From: a virus
IMG/VR virus record: IMGVR_UViG_3300000545_000001
Coordinates: 1-47,294 of that record
DNA length: 47,294 bases
Reading direction: 5' to 3' (one strand)
In this document: piece by piece, positions 6,550 to 13,639 of the stretch
Position numbering within the stretch: position 1 is the first letter of the stretch
Layout: each line of letters begins with the position of its first letter
Program-made: the position numbers and the translations under genes
Notes under the pieces: model-generated
Told to the model about the DNA's origin: nothing
Database searches by the model: none
Seen by the model: the letters and a program-made list of their open reading frames with translations, nothing else

Positions 6550-6580
6550 TTGACAGCCACCGACCGACACGGACTAGCTT
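6550..6580 (+). promoter_or_regulatory. Possible promoter TTGACA-N19-TAGCTT
   Basis: A consensus -35 (TTGACA, 6550-6555) is followed after 19 nt by TAGCTT (6575-6580), which fits the actinobacterial TAnnnT -10. It would drive the possible small gene at 6617. The spacing is slightly long, so confidence is low. Confidence 0.3.
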
Positions 6581-6616
6581 GCGCCGCCAGACGACGGGGC
6601 ATCCACCGTTGTCAGG

Positions 6617-6884
6617 GTGGGCGCCGGGATCAAGCGGGCGTTGTCATCTGCTGTCGGGACCGGTGCGCCACTGGTTGCGGCCCTCCACATGGGCCGCTCC
6701 ACCGATCGCTGGGCGGCGTACCCCGGCGCCCGCCTGCTGGCCATGGCGGCCAGCATCGCCCCGTACATGGCGAAGGTCCGGCGGACGGAGCCGAATACCC
6801 GCCCACCGGACCCTCAGTGCCGTCGACATGGGCATGGGATGCCACGTCGCCAGCGTCCTGCTCTTCAACCGCTGGCGATCCTAG
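6617..6884 (+). pseudogene. Possible small frameshifted gene
   Basis: From GTG 6617 the frame begins VGAGIKRALSSAVGTGAPLV and has very high G/C at third positions up to about 6795. After that the coding signal moves to another plus-strand frame ending SAVDMGMGCHVASVLLFNRW before TAG at 6882-6884. A +1 shift near 6795, or a sequencing error, would join them into about 89 residues. The stop overlaps the stop of a convergent minus ORF in the four bases CTAG. No known family was recognised. Confidence 0.3.
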
Positions 6885-7000
6885 GTGCCCACGGTGGCCT
6901 CGTGGGGGATGGCGCCGGCCACCAGCACCTCCAACTCCCGGCGACACCGGTCGGGCTCTACGGCATCCACGGCCTCGCGCACCACCCCCGGGAGGTGCAC
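6881..7000 (-). CDS. Small possible protein, convergent with the plus unit
   Basis: A 39-aa reading frame with high G/C third positions ending AVDAVEPDRCRRELEVLVAG-AIPHEATVGT. GTG starts at 7000 or a few codons downstream are possible, and none has a clear RBS. It overlaps an inverted repeat at 6983-7010. It might be the remnant or last small gene of the leftward operon. Confidence 0.3.
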   Translation of the reverse strand: MHLPGVVREAVDAVEPDRCRRELEVLVAGAIPHEATVGT

Positions 7001-7010
7001 CCCGGGGGTG
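6983..7010. terminator. Inverted repeat CACCCCCGGG/CCCGGGGGTG
   Basis: Perfect 10-bp arms around an 8-nt loop. It lies in the zone where leftward and rightward transcription meet, so a bidirectional terminator is likely, although no T tract follows on either strand. Confidence 0.4.
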
Positions 7011-7018
7011 ATGCATGA

Positions 7019-7065
7019 GGGGACCTCCCCCAGGGGACTTCCCCCACCTAGTGGGGATCTCCCCC
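7019..7065. repeat. Three GGGGAnnTCCCCC near-palindromes
   Basis: Units GGGGACCTCCCCC (7019-7031), GGGGACTTCCCCC (7033-7045) and GGGGATCTCCCCC (7053-7065) are close variants of one near-palindrome. The spacing is 1 nt and then 7 nt. They may be protein-binding boxes or part of a structured termination zone. Confidence 0.5.
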
Positions 7066-7080
7066 ACCCCTGAGACGCCA

Positions 7081-7110
7081 AGACGCCCCCCGGGAAGGTG
7101 GGGGGCGTCT
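7081..7110 (-). terminator. Hairpin after the lysin gene
   Basis: Perfect 11-bp stem AGACGCCCCCC/GGGGGGCGTCT with an 8-nt loop, about 50 nt beyond the stop of the leftward operon. There is no U tract, so it may end transcripts with the other G-rich repeats or protect the 3' end. Confidence 0.55.
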
Positions 7111-7159
7111 CGGATGTTCCGACTTGGGTTCTGCACCCGGCGCTGATGCTACCGCCCTC

Positions 7160-7900
7160 TCACACCCACGGGTAGGCGTCGAGGACGTGGCGCTCGTCGG
7201 CCGTGAGGGTGTTGACGTCGATGGCGTGCAGCGATGCGTTGGGCGGGTTCTCCGGCTTCTGCACGGCGATGAGCCCGACCCGCTGCAACAGCGTCACCTC
7301 CGGCGGCGAGCCCATGCCCAGCTTGTGGGGTTTGCCGTCCTTGAGCACGAGCGTGAACTGCCCGCCGGGGTCGGTGAACAACACGGTGGGCGTGCTATGC
7401 GTCGCCAGCTTGGAGACGATGGCGTTGCTCAACATGGAGCGCATCTGATTCCAATCGGCCTCGGTCATCTCATCCTCGTTTCCGGGCGCATGCCCTAGCA
7501 GTGGTGCCCGATCGAAGTAGCCCGTCGGGTCGATGTTGACGCCCCCGTCCCATAGCTCCAGGTGGGCGTGACTGCCGGTGCTGGAGCCGGTCGAGTCGAT
7601 GGTGGCGATGGCGGTGCCGGCGGTGACCCAGCCCGACCAGACCTGGGTGGAGCCGTGGTGGAACGACTTGAACATGTGCGGCCCGTCGACCACCCACGAC
7701 CAGTTCCCGGCTCCCCCGGGTTCCGTGCCGGTCGTGACCATGCCGTCCCACGGGGCGATGACGGGGACCCCGCTGGGTGCGCCGTAGTCGACGCCGCGAT
7801 GGAACGAGCCGACCGCCCCGGTGATGGGGTCGACCCTGGACCCGTAGCCCGACGTCTTGGGAAAGCTCTCCAACAGCGGGAAGTAGGTCAGCTCCCGCAT
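7160..7900 (-). CDS. M23 family peptidoglycan endopeptidase (endolysin)
   Basis: A 246-aa lysin that cuts cell-wall peptide cross-links. Residues 1-135 are an M23/LytM zinc peptidase with H34-x3-D38 in SFHRGVDYG and H111-x-H113 in SHAHLEL, the usual zinc ligands and catalytic histidine. There is no signal peptide, so release needs a holin or similar. Residues 141-246 form a second domain (EDEMTEADWNQM ... VNTLTADE) that is clearly shared with the lysin at 8122-9099, so it is probably a wall-targeting or partner-binding module. The ATG overlaps the stop of the preceding small gene (TGACATG). It is the last well-supported gene of the leftward operon. Confidence 0.88.
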   Translation of the reverse strand: MRELTYFPLLESFPKTSGYGSRVDPITGAVGSFHRGVDYGAPSGVPVIAPWDGMVTTGTEPGGAGNWSWVVDGPHMFKSFHHGSTQVWSGWVTAGTAIATIDSTGSSTGSHAHLELWDGGVNIDPTGYFDRAPLLGHAPGNEDEMTEADWNQMRSMLSNAIVSKLATHSTPTVLFTDPGGQFTLVLKDGKPHKLGMGSPPEVTLLQRVGLIAVQKPENPPNASLHAIDVNTLTADERHVLDAYPWV

Positions 7901-7901
7901 G

Positions 7902-8132
7902 TCAGTCGCCGCCCTCCTGCTGGATGGGGATGTGGACGGTCGTGCCCTCGTACCGGTCCCGTAACCGCTGGGCGATTTCGGTGGCCTCGTCATAGGCCAG
8001 TAGCAGGGTGACCAACAGGGCCGGCCGGGCGATCTTGCGCAACCGCTCTTCGGCCTTGCGCTTGTGGTGGTGGCCCTGCGCGTCCTCCCACTCCTGGAGG
8101 GCCATGCGCAGGGCGTTGAGTTCAAGAGGCAT
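7902..8132 (-). CDS. Small protein between the two lysins, unknown
   Basis: A 76-aa protein beginning MPLELNALRMALQEWEDAQG, with a basic helix HHHKRKAEERLRKIARP followed by a short hydrophobic run ALLVTLLLAYD, too short and too close to charges to be a sure membrane span. It overlaps the lysin upstream and abuts the lysin downstream, so a role in lysis timing or lysin partnering is plausible but unproven. Confidence 0.7.
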   Translation of the reverse strand: MPLELNALRMALQEWEDAQGHHHKRKAEERLRKIARPALLVTLLLAYDEATEIAQRLRDRYEGTTVHIPIQQEGGD

Positions 8133-9099
8133 CGGCGTTCCCCTCGGGGATGGCGTAGAGCGCCGCCTGTTCGTCGGCCGTGAGGGTGGAGACGTCGAAC
8201 GCGGAGGGGCACGGCTCGGGCGGGTACTCCGGCTTCTGCGGGGCGACGAGCCCGAGCTGCTGCGCCATGGTCACCTCGGCCGGCGAGCGGAACGTGTAGC
8301 GGTGCAGGCCGTTGCCGTCGAGCGAGACAGTGAACTGGCTGTCTTTGTCGGCGCAAAGCACCTGCGGGCTGGAGTGGATGGCCAGCTTCCCCACGATGAA
8401 GTTGTTGAGCATCGTGCGCATCTGGTTCCAGTCTTCGTCGGTCATCTCGTCTTCTCCATCCGCTCCACTGCCGACACCCCACAGCCAGTAGGGGTCGTTC
8501 ACGAGCTGGTTGTTGTGATCGCATGAGTCACCGAGCACGAACCCGATGGCCTGGTAACTGCTGGCGTAGGGCGACAGCACGAGGTCGTAGCCGCCGTCGT
8601 GGATGGGGGTACCGGGGGCGGTGCCCGGATAGGACCAGGCCCCGCACTGCCAGGAGTCGGGGAAGAACGCGCACTCCCCGCACAGGTGCTGCATGACCGA
8701 CGCGCAGCCGTACGCCCGCACGGGTCGGCCACCCACCGACAGCACGCCGGAGAAGTAGGCGGCGATCGGTCCGGTCAGTTGGCTCGACGTCGGCTGGAAG
8801 TCGACGGCGTAGAAGATGGGACAGTTGCTCGGCGCCCCGATGGCGTCGGCCTCCCGGTTGGCGGAGTGGGCATCGTTGACCCCGGCGTTCCACCCGTCGA
8901 GCGGCCGGGAGGCGGTGGTCTCCCAGATCAACCCGATGCCCAAGCCAGCACCTTGGAGGCTGTTGCGCTCGGTGACGGTGATGCACCGGGAGTCGGTGCC
9001 CAAGTAGCGCATGACGCCGTTGGCCCCGTAGTCGGTGATGGACGCCATCGAGGGGCGGGCGTAGGAGTAGTCGAGGCTGGCGGGAAAGGTCATCGCCAT
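8122..9099 (-). CDS. DUF1906-like glycoside hydrolase lysin
   Basis: A 325-aa likely wall hydrolase. The N-terminal about 210 residues resemble the Rv2525c/DUF1906 TIM-barrel group related to GH25. D10 lies in SLDYSYARP, GLGIGLIWE is near residues 52-60, and the acidic strand end PIFYAVDFQP contains D100. The C-terminal domain from about residue 216 (EDEMTDEDWNQM) is homologous to the C-terminal domain of the M23 lysin at 7160-7900. The ATG at 9097-9099 was chosen for its GGAG 6 nt upstream, although a TTG 12 nt earlier is in frame. Together the two genes offer glycan and peptide cleavage. Confidence 0.82.
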   Translation of the reverse strand: MAMTFPASLDYSYARPSMASITDYGANGVMRYLGTDSRCITVTERNSLQGAGLGIGLIWETTASRPLDGWNAGVNDAHSANREADAIGAPSNCPIFYAVDFQPTSSQLTGPIAAYFSGVLSVGGRPVRAYGCASVMQHLCGECAFFPDSWQCGAWSYPGTAPGTPIHDGGYDLVLSPYASSYQAIGFVLGDSCDHNNQLVNDPYWLWGVGSGADGEDEMTDEDWNQMRTMLNNFIVGKLAIHSSPQVLCADKDSQFTVSLDGNGLHRYTFRSPAEVTMAQQLGLVAPQKPEYPPEPCPSAFDVSTLTADEQAALYAIPEGNADAS

Positions 9100-9115
9100 T
9101 GGCGGCTCCAAACAT

Positions 9116-9502
9116 CTATGTCGGCCGGCACGTCCAATGTAGGTCGGTCAGACCGCAGAGCAGGGGCTGGCCACAGGCCCGGCACTTCGGCGCCTTGGCC
9201 GCTCGCTGTTGGGCTTGACGGTCGGCGGCCTGGATCTCTTTCCACGGCCAGTCGGCGACGGGTTTCTCCCCGATGAGCTGACGGCCTTCCCACGCTTCGC
9301 TCGGCGTGTCCCGTCGGGTCGGCGGGCTAGGCGGGGGCCGGTCGTGCTCGGCCATTACGAACCCGCAGCACGAGCTGCAGTAGGGCTTGCCCCAGTGGGA
9401 GAGCACGAGGGGCCGGAAGGGCGTGTAGGGGATGTCGCAGCGGGCGCAACGGGCCACGGGGCCGTGCATGGCCCGACGGTATGTCCCCAGGCTTATGCCC
9501 AT
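9116..9502 (-). CDS. Double zinc-ribbon small protein, unknown
   Basis: A 128-aa protein from the ATG MGISLGTYRRAMHGPVARCA. Two cysteine clusters are visible: CARCDIPYTPF with a later CSSCC, and CRACGQPLLCG with a terminal HWTC. The middle is Pro/Arg-rich. The frame is open upstream to 9583, but that part would overlap the start of the plus-strand gene, and the chosen ATG has AAAGAG upstream. Such small multi-zinc-ribbon proteins are common in actinophages, with unknown roles. Confidence 0.65.
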   Translation of the reverse strand: MGISLGTYRRAMHGPVARCARCDIPYTPFRPLVLSHWGKPYCSSCCGFVMAEHDRPPPSPPTRRDTPSEAWEGRQLIGEKPVADWPWKEIQAADRQAQQRAAKAPKCRACGQPLLCGLTDLHWTCRPT

Positions 9503-9546
9503 CTGAAGCTCTTTAAGGGGCCGGTCGTGGTGCCGATAGACGGGCC

Positions 9547-10029
9547 ATGACCGAACACCCATTGCCCCCACCCCCTGCCCCACGGCCCCGCTCGATCTGG
9601 CGTCACCCCGTCACCATCGCCGCCTACGTCGGCCTGGCCCTGTCCTGGTCCGCTCTCCTGCTGGCGGTCGGCTCGGCCAGCGCCACCTCCACCCCGCCCA
9701 CCACGCTGGCCACCACGGCCAGCCCGCCCACCACCGCCGCGGCCACGCCCGTCGCCCCGACCACCTCGACGGCCCCGCCGACGACGGCCCCGGCCCCCAA
9801 GGGACTGCGGGACGGCACCTTCGTGGTCGGCACCGACATTGAGCCCGGCACCTACCGGTCGACCTCAACGGCGAACTGCTATTGGGCTCGCCTGCGCAAC
9901 TTCAGCGGCACCGGCAACGACGTGATCGCCAACTGGTTCATGACCTCCGGCTCGGTCATCGTCACCATCGAGGCGACCGACGTCGGCTTCAAGTCCGAGC
10001 GGTGCGGCCCCTGGGTTCGCATCGGCTGA
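9547..10029 (+). CDS. Membrane-anchored extracellular protein, lone plus-strand gene (possible moron)
   Basis: A 160-aa protein with a Pro-rich cytoplasmic N-terminus and a membrane span at about residues 25-46 (TIAAYVGLALSWSALLLAVG). A Thr/Pro/Ala linker to about residue 84 is likely surface-exposed and perhaps glycosylated. A C-terminal domain with FVVGTDIEPGTYRS and two cysteines (in NCYWARL and SERCGPW) follows. That domain type is common in actinobacterial surface proteins and lipoproteins. It is the only rightward gene between 7 and 21 kb, has its own terminator hairpin, and sits between minus-strand genes. These features fit a lysogeny-expressed moron that changes the host surface, possibly for superinfection exclusion. 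Confidence 0.8.
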   Translation: MTEHPLPPPPAPRPRSIWRHPVTIAAYVGLALSWSALLLAVGSASATSTPPTTLATTASPPTTAAATPVAPTTSTAPPTTAPAPKGLRDGTFVVGTDIEPGTYRSTSTANCYWARLRNFSGTGNDVIANWFMTSGSVIVTIEATDVGFKSERCGPWVRIG

Positions 10030-10052
10030 GACCATGGGCAATGGCTGAAGAG

Positions 10053-10081
10053 CCGGACCGGGGAGGTGCATCCCGGTCCGG
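10053..10081 (+). terminator. Terminator hairpin between convergent genes
   Basis: Perfect 10-bp stem CCGGACCGGG/CCCGGTCCGG with a 9-nt loop, between the stop of the plus-strand gene and the stop of the minus-strand gene at 10094. It probably acts in both directions. Confidence 0.75.
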
Positions 10082-10093
10082 TCTTCGGCGCGT

Positions 10094-10423
10094 CTAGGTG
10101 AAGAACCACACCCGCTCCGCCATCTGGCTCTCGGGCTGGAAGGCGGCCAGTACCTGCGGGGGCACCGGCCCCCGGTAGCGGCGCCGGACGGCGACCACCT
10201 CGATGTGGTGGTCGTCCTGGGCGTAGAACGCCGGACGCCGGCACCGGCCGAACACGTACAGGTCGATGACGCCCTCATCGACCAAGACGCCGTAGAGGGC
10301 GCGGTAGTCCGTGCCGTTGATCCCGTCGCCGGAGGCCCGGTCGAGCCACGCTTCGGCCTCGGGGTCGGAGCGCAGCCCGTGCATCCACCAGGCTTCGGCA
10401 CTCAGCACCCACCGCTCAGCCAT
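10094..10423 (-). CDS. Hypothetical protein
   Basis: A 109-aa protein starting MAERWVLSAEAWWMHGLRSD. It looks like a compact alpha/beta protein with many Trp, Tyr and Arg residues (VIDLYVFGRCRRPAFYAQDD). No known domain was recognised. It overlaps the preceding membrane-protein gene by 8 nt and is within the same leftward transcript as the lysis genes. Confidence 0.7.
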   Translation of the reverse strand: MAERWVLSAEAWWMHGLRSDPEAEAWLDRASGDGINGTDYRALYGVLVDEGVIDLYVFGRCRRPAFYAQDDHHIEVVAVRRRYRGPVPPQVLAAFQPESQMAERVWFFT

Positions 10424-10640
10424 CGCCGTTGCGCCGCCGTCGGGCCACGATGCGCAACAGCACGATGGCCTCGTGGATGTCATCGACCCGGCCGAAGACC
10501 AAGGCCACGCCCAGCGCCCCCACGACGTACCAGCCGTCGTAGAGCACGGCCACGGCCATGAGCAGGCACGCCAGGCCGACGGCCTGCATGACCACGGCAG
10601 GGATGGGGTGGTCGAACAGGTTCCGTTCCTCGTCGGTCAT
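10416..10640 (-). CDS. Small membrane protein, candidate holin
   Basis: A 74-aa protein with an N-terminal charged segment MTDEERNLFDHP and one long or two closely spaced hydrophobic segments (AVVMQAVGLACLLMAVAVLY and VVGALGVALVFG). The C-terminus is strongly basic (LLRIVARRRRNGDG). Size, topology and location upstream of two lysins in the same operon fit a holin. Several other tiny membrane proteins are encoded elsewhere in the genome, so the assignment is not certain. Confidence 0.7.
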   Translation of the reverse strand: MTDEERNLFDHPIPAVVMQAVGLACLLMAVAVLYDGWYVVGALGVALVFGRVDDIHEAIVLLRIVARRRRNGDG

Positions 10641-11647
10641 GAGCGCCCGCCCTGCAGCGCCAGGCGCGGGTCGTCCGCCGACCCGTTGCTGGCGATCGCC
10701 CCGACCCCGTACGCCCCGCCCCGGCCCTTGGCCACGGTGAGCACGTCGGGGAACGGGTAGACCTCGCCGTCGGCCGTCAGCATCTGCGGGAACTGCTCGC
10801 GGCGGTCCTGGCGCCGCCATGACAGGAACCGGGACTCCCGGCTCATGATCCACAGGTTCCACGCCTTGACCATGACGGCCAGCTCGATGATCCGATCCGA
10901 CACCGCCCCGGGCCGGCCGGCCGATGTCATCACCCGGTCCCGCACCCGCTTGATGGGATCGTTGGTGTCCAGGTTGGCACCCGACTCGATGGCCTGGCCC
11001 CACGCTCGGGCGGCCACCGGGTCGATGACATTCATCCGGTAGATGAAGGCGAAGAACACGCCGGGCTTGCCGGCCTTGAGGGCACGCTTCCAGCGCATGG
11101 CCTCAAAGCCGTGTTCCTCGCAGAAGGCGTGAGAGTCGAACCAGGCGTTGAGCTGCGCCACGGTCGGCGACAGGCCGGCACCCGGCCCGTTCAGGTCCTG
11201 GTCCCATTTCCAGGCCAGGGTCACGCCAGCCTGGACGGCCACGGTGTTGCGCACACCCCGGGCCTTGAGCTGGTCGCTCCAGGATCGTTTGGAGCCCGTG
11301 TCGGTGGCGCTCACGGCCGCTTCGGTGGCGCCGAGCACGACGTTGGCCACGATGGAGATGCCGGTCTGCACGACGGCGGTCAGGCGGTGCTGGCCGTCAC
11401 GCAGCCAGCCGTAGCGGTCGAAGAGGATCGAGCCGGTCTCCATCGACCAATTGCCTCCGAGCAGGTCGGCCTTGCGTTGGGCCAGGGCGGCCTGGCGGAT
11501 GGACCGGGGATTGCGCATGCGTTCCAGGACGGCGGCGGCCAGGCCCGGGGTGATCGTGTAGAAGCCCACGACCGGGGTCGGGTACTGCACGGTCTGGCGC
11601 TCGGCGTCCATCTTGATCTGGAGCGGCGGGTACAGGGTGTCGGGCAT
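10637..11647 (-). CDS. ParB/Srx-superfamily-like protein
   Basis: A 336-aa protein. Residues about 25-110 carry a ParB-like fold signature ending in the motif DGQHRL (84-89, within YGWLRDGQHRLTAVVQTG), in which Arg-His form the active centre of ParB/Srx-type nucleotide-binding domains. The remainder is helical and includes a Trp-rich region (WNLWIMSRESRFLSWRRQDR). Actinophages often encode similar proteins near replication genes; partition, DNA binding or CTPase activity is possible. The start follows AAGGAG 7-8 nt upstream. It overlaps the candidate holin gene by 4 nt. Confidence 0.72.
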   Translation of the reverse strand: MPDTLYPPLQIKMDAERQTVQYPTPVVGFYTITPGLAAAVLERMRNPRSIRQAALAQRKADLLGGNWSMETGSILFDRYGWLRDGQHRLTAVVQTGISIVANVVLGATEAAVSATDTGSKRSWSDQLKARGVRNTVAVQAGVTLAWKWDQDLNGPGAGLSPTVAQLNAWFDSHAFCEEHGFEAMRWKRALKAGKPGVFFAFIYRMNVIDPVAARAWGQAIESGANLDTNDPIKRVRDRVMTSAGRPGAVSDRIIELAVMVKAWNLWIMSRESRFLSWRRQDRREQFPQMLTADGEVYPFPDVLTVAKGRGGAYGVGAIASNGSADDPRLALQGGRS

Positions 11648-11658
11648 CGGGGTTCTCC

Positions 11659-12006
11659 TTAGTTGCCGGGTAGCGGGGGTTCGTTGAAGGCGGCGACCCA
11701 CGGGGGCACGCCGGGGTCGTCTCCGTCGTGACGGCCGGTGCCGAGACGGGCGCCCATCTGGTGACGGACCTGGCGCCAGTCGGCCCCCACCGCCGCGGCG
11801 TAGTGGTCGCACAGGATGGCCAGGGCGTCCTCGCTGGGCTCGCGGGCATTGCGCACCTGCTGCACGGCTTTGAGCAGGTCGTCGGGGAATGGCTTGGCCT
11901 TGATGAGCTGGTCGGCCAGCAGTTGCATGGCCTTGCCTTGCTCACCGAGCGTGCGGGCCGTCGTCTTGAACAGGCGGGCCATTTCTTCAGGTTCGAGTGG
12001 TTTCAC
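11659..12006 (-). CDS. Helical hypothetical protein
   Basis: A 115-aa protein with GTG start (VKPLEPEEMARLFKTTARTL), preceded by GGAGA 8 nt upstream. The first 90 residues are predicted helical with an amphipathic pattern; the C-terminus is Gly/Asp/Pro-rich. It lies directly after the 54-bp inverted repeat in the intergenic gap, so it may be the first gene of a separately controlled sub-operon. No known family was recognised. Confidence 0.7.
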   Translation of the reverse strand: MKPLEPEEMARLFKTTARTLGEQGKAMQLLADQLIKAKPFPDDLLKAVQQVRNAREPSEDALAILCDHYAAAVGADWRQVRHQMGARLGTGRHDGDDPGVPPWVAAFNEPPLPGN

Positions 12007-12047
12007 CGGTGGTTTCTCCTGTCGTCGCAGGAATCACTAAGCACAAA

Positions 12048-12101
12048 GGTACGTAACCAACAAATCCCGAACCCTTGTTCACGTTCTGTTGGTTACGTAC
12101 C
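12048..12101. promoter_or_regulatory. Large perfect inverted repeat, operator or recombination site
   Basis: Arms GGTACGTAACCAACA (12048-12062) and TGTTGGTTACGTACC (12087-12101) are perfect 15-bp inverses. They extend to 22-nt arms with two mismatches (GCACA at the outside, 12041-12108). The 24-nt centre holds GAACCCTTGTTC. It is the only gap of this size inside the leftward operon. It may be a regulator-binding site, a terminator-like fold, an origin element or an alternative attachment site. Confidence 0.8.
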
Positions 12102-12118
12102 AATGTGCTATACGATTC

Positions 12119-13639
12119 TCAGAGGGCGGAAAGGGGGTTGATCTGGTACTTCGGGCCGGGTGGACGGCCACCTCTGGAACTCGGCTCCGGCTCGGGCAAC
12201 CGGCGGATATGGCCTGTCCCTTCAAGCATGTCTAAGGCCGGCTTCAGGTCTTCGACTTTGGGCATGCGATATCGACACGCTTGGTGAGCTTGTCGGCGGG
12301 AGAACATCGCGATGTCGGCGTCCTTCGCCCACCGCATGATCGCCCTGGCGTTGTCCTGCACCGGGCCTTCGCTCATCGTCTGGAAGGCGTGCAAGGCGTG
12401 GATGCACAGGTAGTCGCCGATCTTGATGGCGTCGTCCACGAGGCTGGCGCCGACCGGCCCCCGCAGGTCTCCCCGCACGTTGGTGGCGAGGTACAGCAGG
12501 CCAGCGATGCGGGCTACGTGGCCGACGATCTTGCCGGCCCAGTCGGCGATGTGGGCCAGGTCTCCGCCGGGGTCACGCAGGCGCGGCTCGATGCTGTCCT
12601 GGTAGCGCATGAGCGCCGCGGTGGCCTCCGGTGTGAACGCCAGGGGCAACGGGTCGGTCCATTCGGCCAGGGTGGCGACCAACGCCCGCATGTTGGTGGC
12701 GAACAGCGCCTCCACCTCGGCCGGCACCGGCTCGGGATCGGAGCGCCGGTAGCCGACGTTCGATGGCGGCACCGACCACAGAAACCGACCGAGCAGGCCC
12801 CGGCCCCGGGCGCCCTCGATGGCCAGCAGTTGGGACAACACCACGGGCTGGACGGTCAGACCCAACGTGAGGGCCGGCTTCTTGACCAGTTCGGGCTCGC
12901 GGCCCTTGCGGTCGACCCTGATGCGAGAGCCAACGTGGGCCTTCAGGTAGACGGCAAGGTTCGGCCCCTTACTGGAGTACCGGCCCGCCATCATCGAGAA
13001 CACCTCCCCCTCATCGGAGAACATGGCGATGCGCCCGCCCTGCTCGGCCATCAGCGACGTGAGGGCTTCGGGGGTGGCGTCATCGACCAGCAGGCGGGGC
13101 ATGGTCGGCACGGTGATTGCCTCCGCCATCAACGCCTGTCTGGCAGCGAAGTGGGCGGCCCCATCCTGGGCGCTGATGCTGGCCTTCTCGGCCTCGATCT
13201 GCGCCTTGGCGGCGGCGGCCTTGGCGATCGCCAGGCGGATCTTGGCTTCGGCCACCTCCGGGCCGGCCGCTTCGATCGCCGCCTGCTCGTGGTCCATGAG
13301 CGGCGCGGTGACCCGCATGAAGACCGGCGTCTTGCGGGCACCGGGGGCCATGGCAGTGGCGGTGTAGAGGTTGAGCTGTTCCTCGTAGCCCGGCTTGACC
13401 TCCACGTACGCCCTGGCCCCTGCTGCGGTGGCCAACGCCGAGAGGACCAGCATGGCGGGCAGGTCGACGGGGACCTGCACGGCCTCACCCATGGCCACCA
13501 CGTAGGCGTTGATCCACGGCGGGAACCGGTGGGCGGGGAACACCGGGGGCTTGCCGGTCTGGCCGAGGGGCACGGGCGGCTCCCAGCCGTCCCCGTTGCT
13601 GCGGGCCTGGCGGGCGATGTCCTCGGCGTAGCGGCTCAT
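12119..13639 (-). CDS. DUF3987-family replication-type ATPase
   Basis: A 506-aa protein of the DUF3987 group, usually found in phage and plasmid replication modules with primase or helicase parts. The visible ATPase marks are a P-loop-like APGARKTP at about residues 98-105 and an acidic SDEGEVFSMM segment near residue 208, the usual pairing in this family. An Ala-rich helical insertion lies between them (about 115-170). A small winged-helix-like C-terminus (KVEDLKPALDMLEGTGHIRR) follows. It overlaps the DnaB-N-like gene by 4 nt, so the two proteins probably act together. No separate primase domain is visible. Confidence 0.8.
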   Translation of the reverse strand: MSRYAEDIARQARSNGDGWEPPVPLGQTGKPPVFPAHRFPPWINAYVVAMGEAVQVPVDLPAMLVLSALATAAGARAYVEVKPGYEEQLNLYTATAMAPGARKTPVFMRVTAPLMDHEQAAIEAAGPEVAEAKIRLAIAKAAAAKAQIEAEKASISAQDGAAHFAARQALMAEAITVPTMPRLLVDDATPEALTSLMAEQGGRIAMFSDEGEVFSMMAGRYSSKGPNLAVYLKAHVGSRIRVDRKGREPELVKKPALTLGLTVQPVVLSQLLAIEGARGRGLLGRFLWSVPPSNVGYRRSDPEPVPAEVEALFATNMRALVATLAEWTDPLPLAFTPEATAALMRYQDSIEPRLRDPGGDLAHIADWAGKIVGHVARIAGLLYLATNVRGDLRGPVGASLVDDAIKIGDYLCIHALHAFQTMSEGPVQDNARAIMRWAKDADIAMFSRRQAHQACRYRMPKVEDLKPALDMLEGTGHIRRLPEPEPSSRGGRPPGPKYQINPLSAL

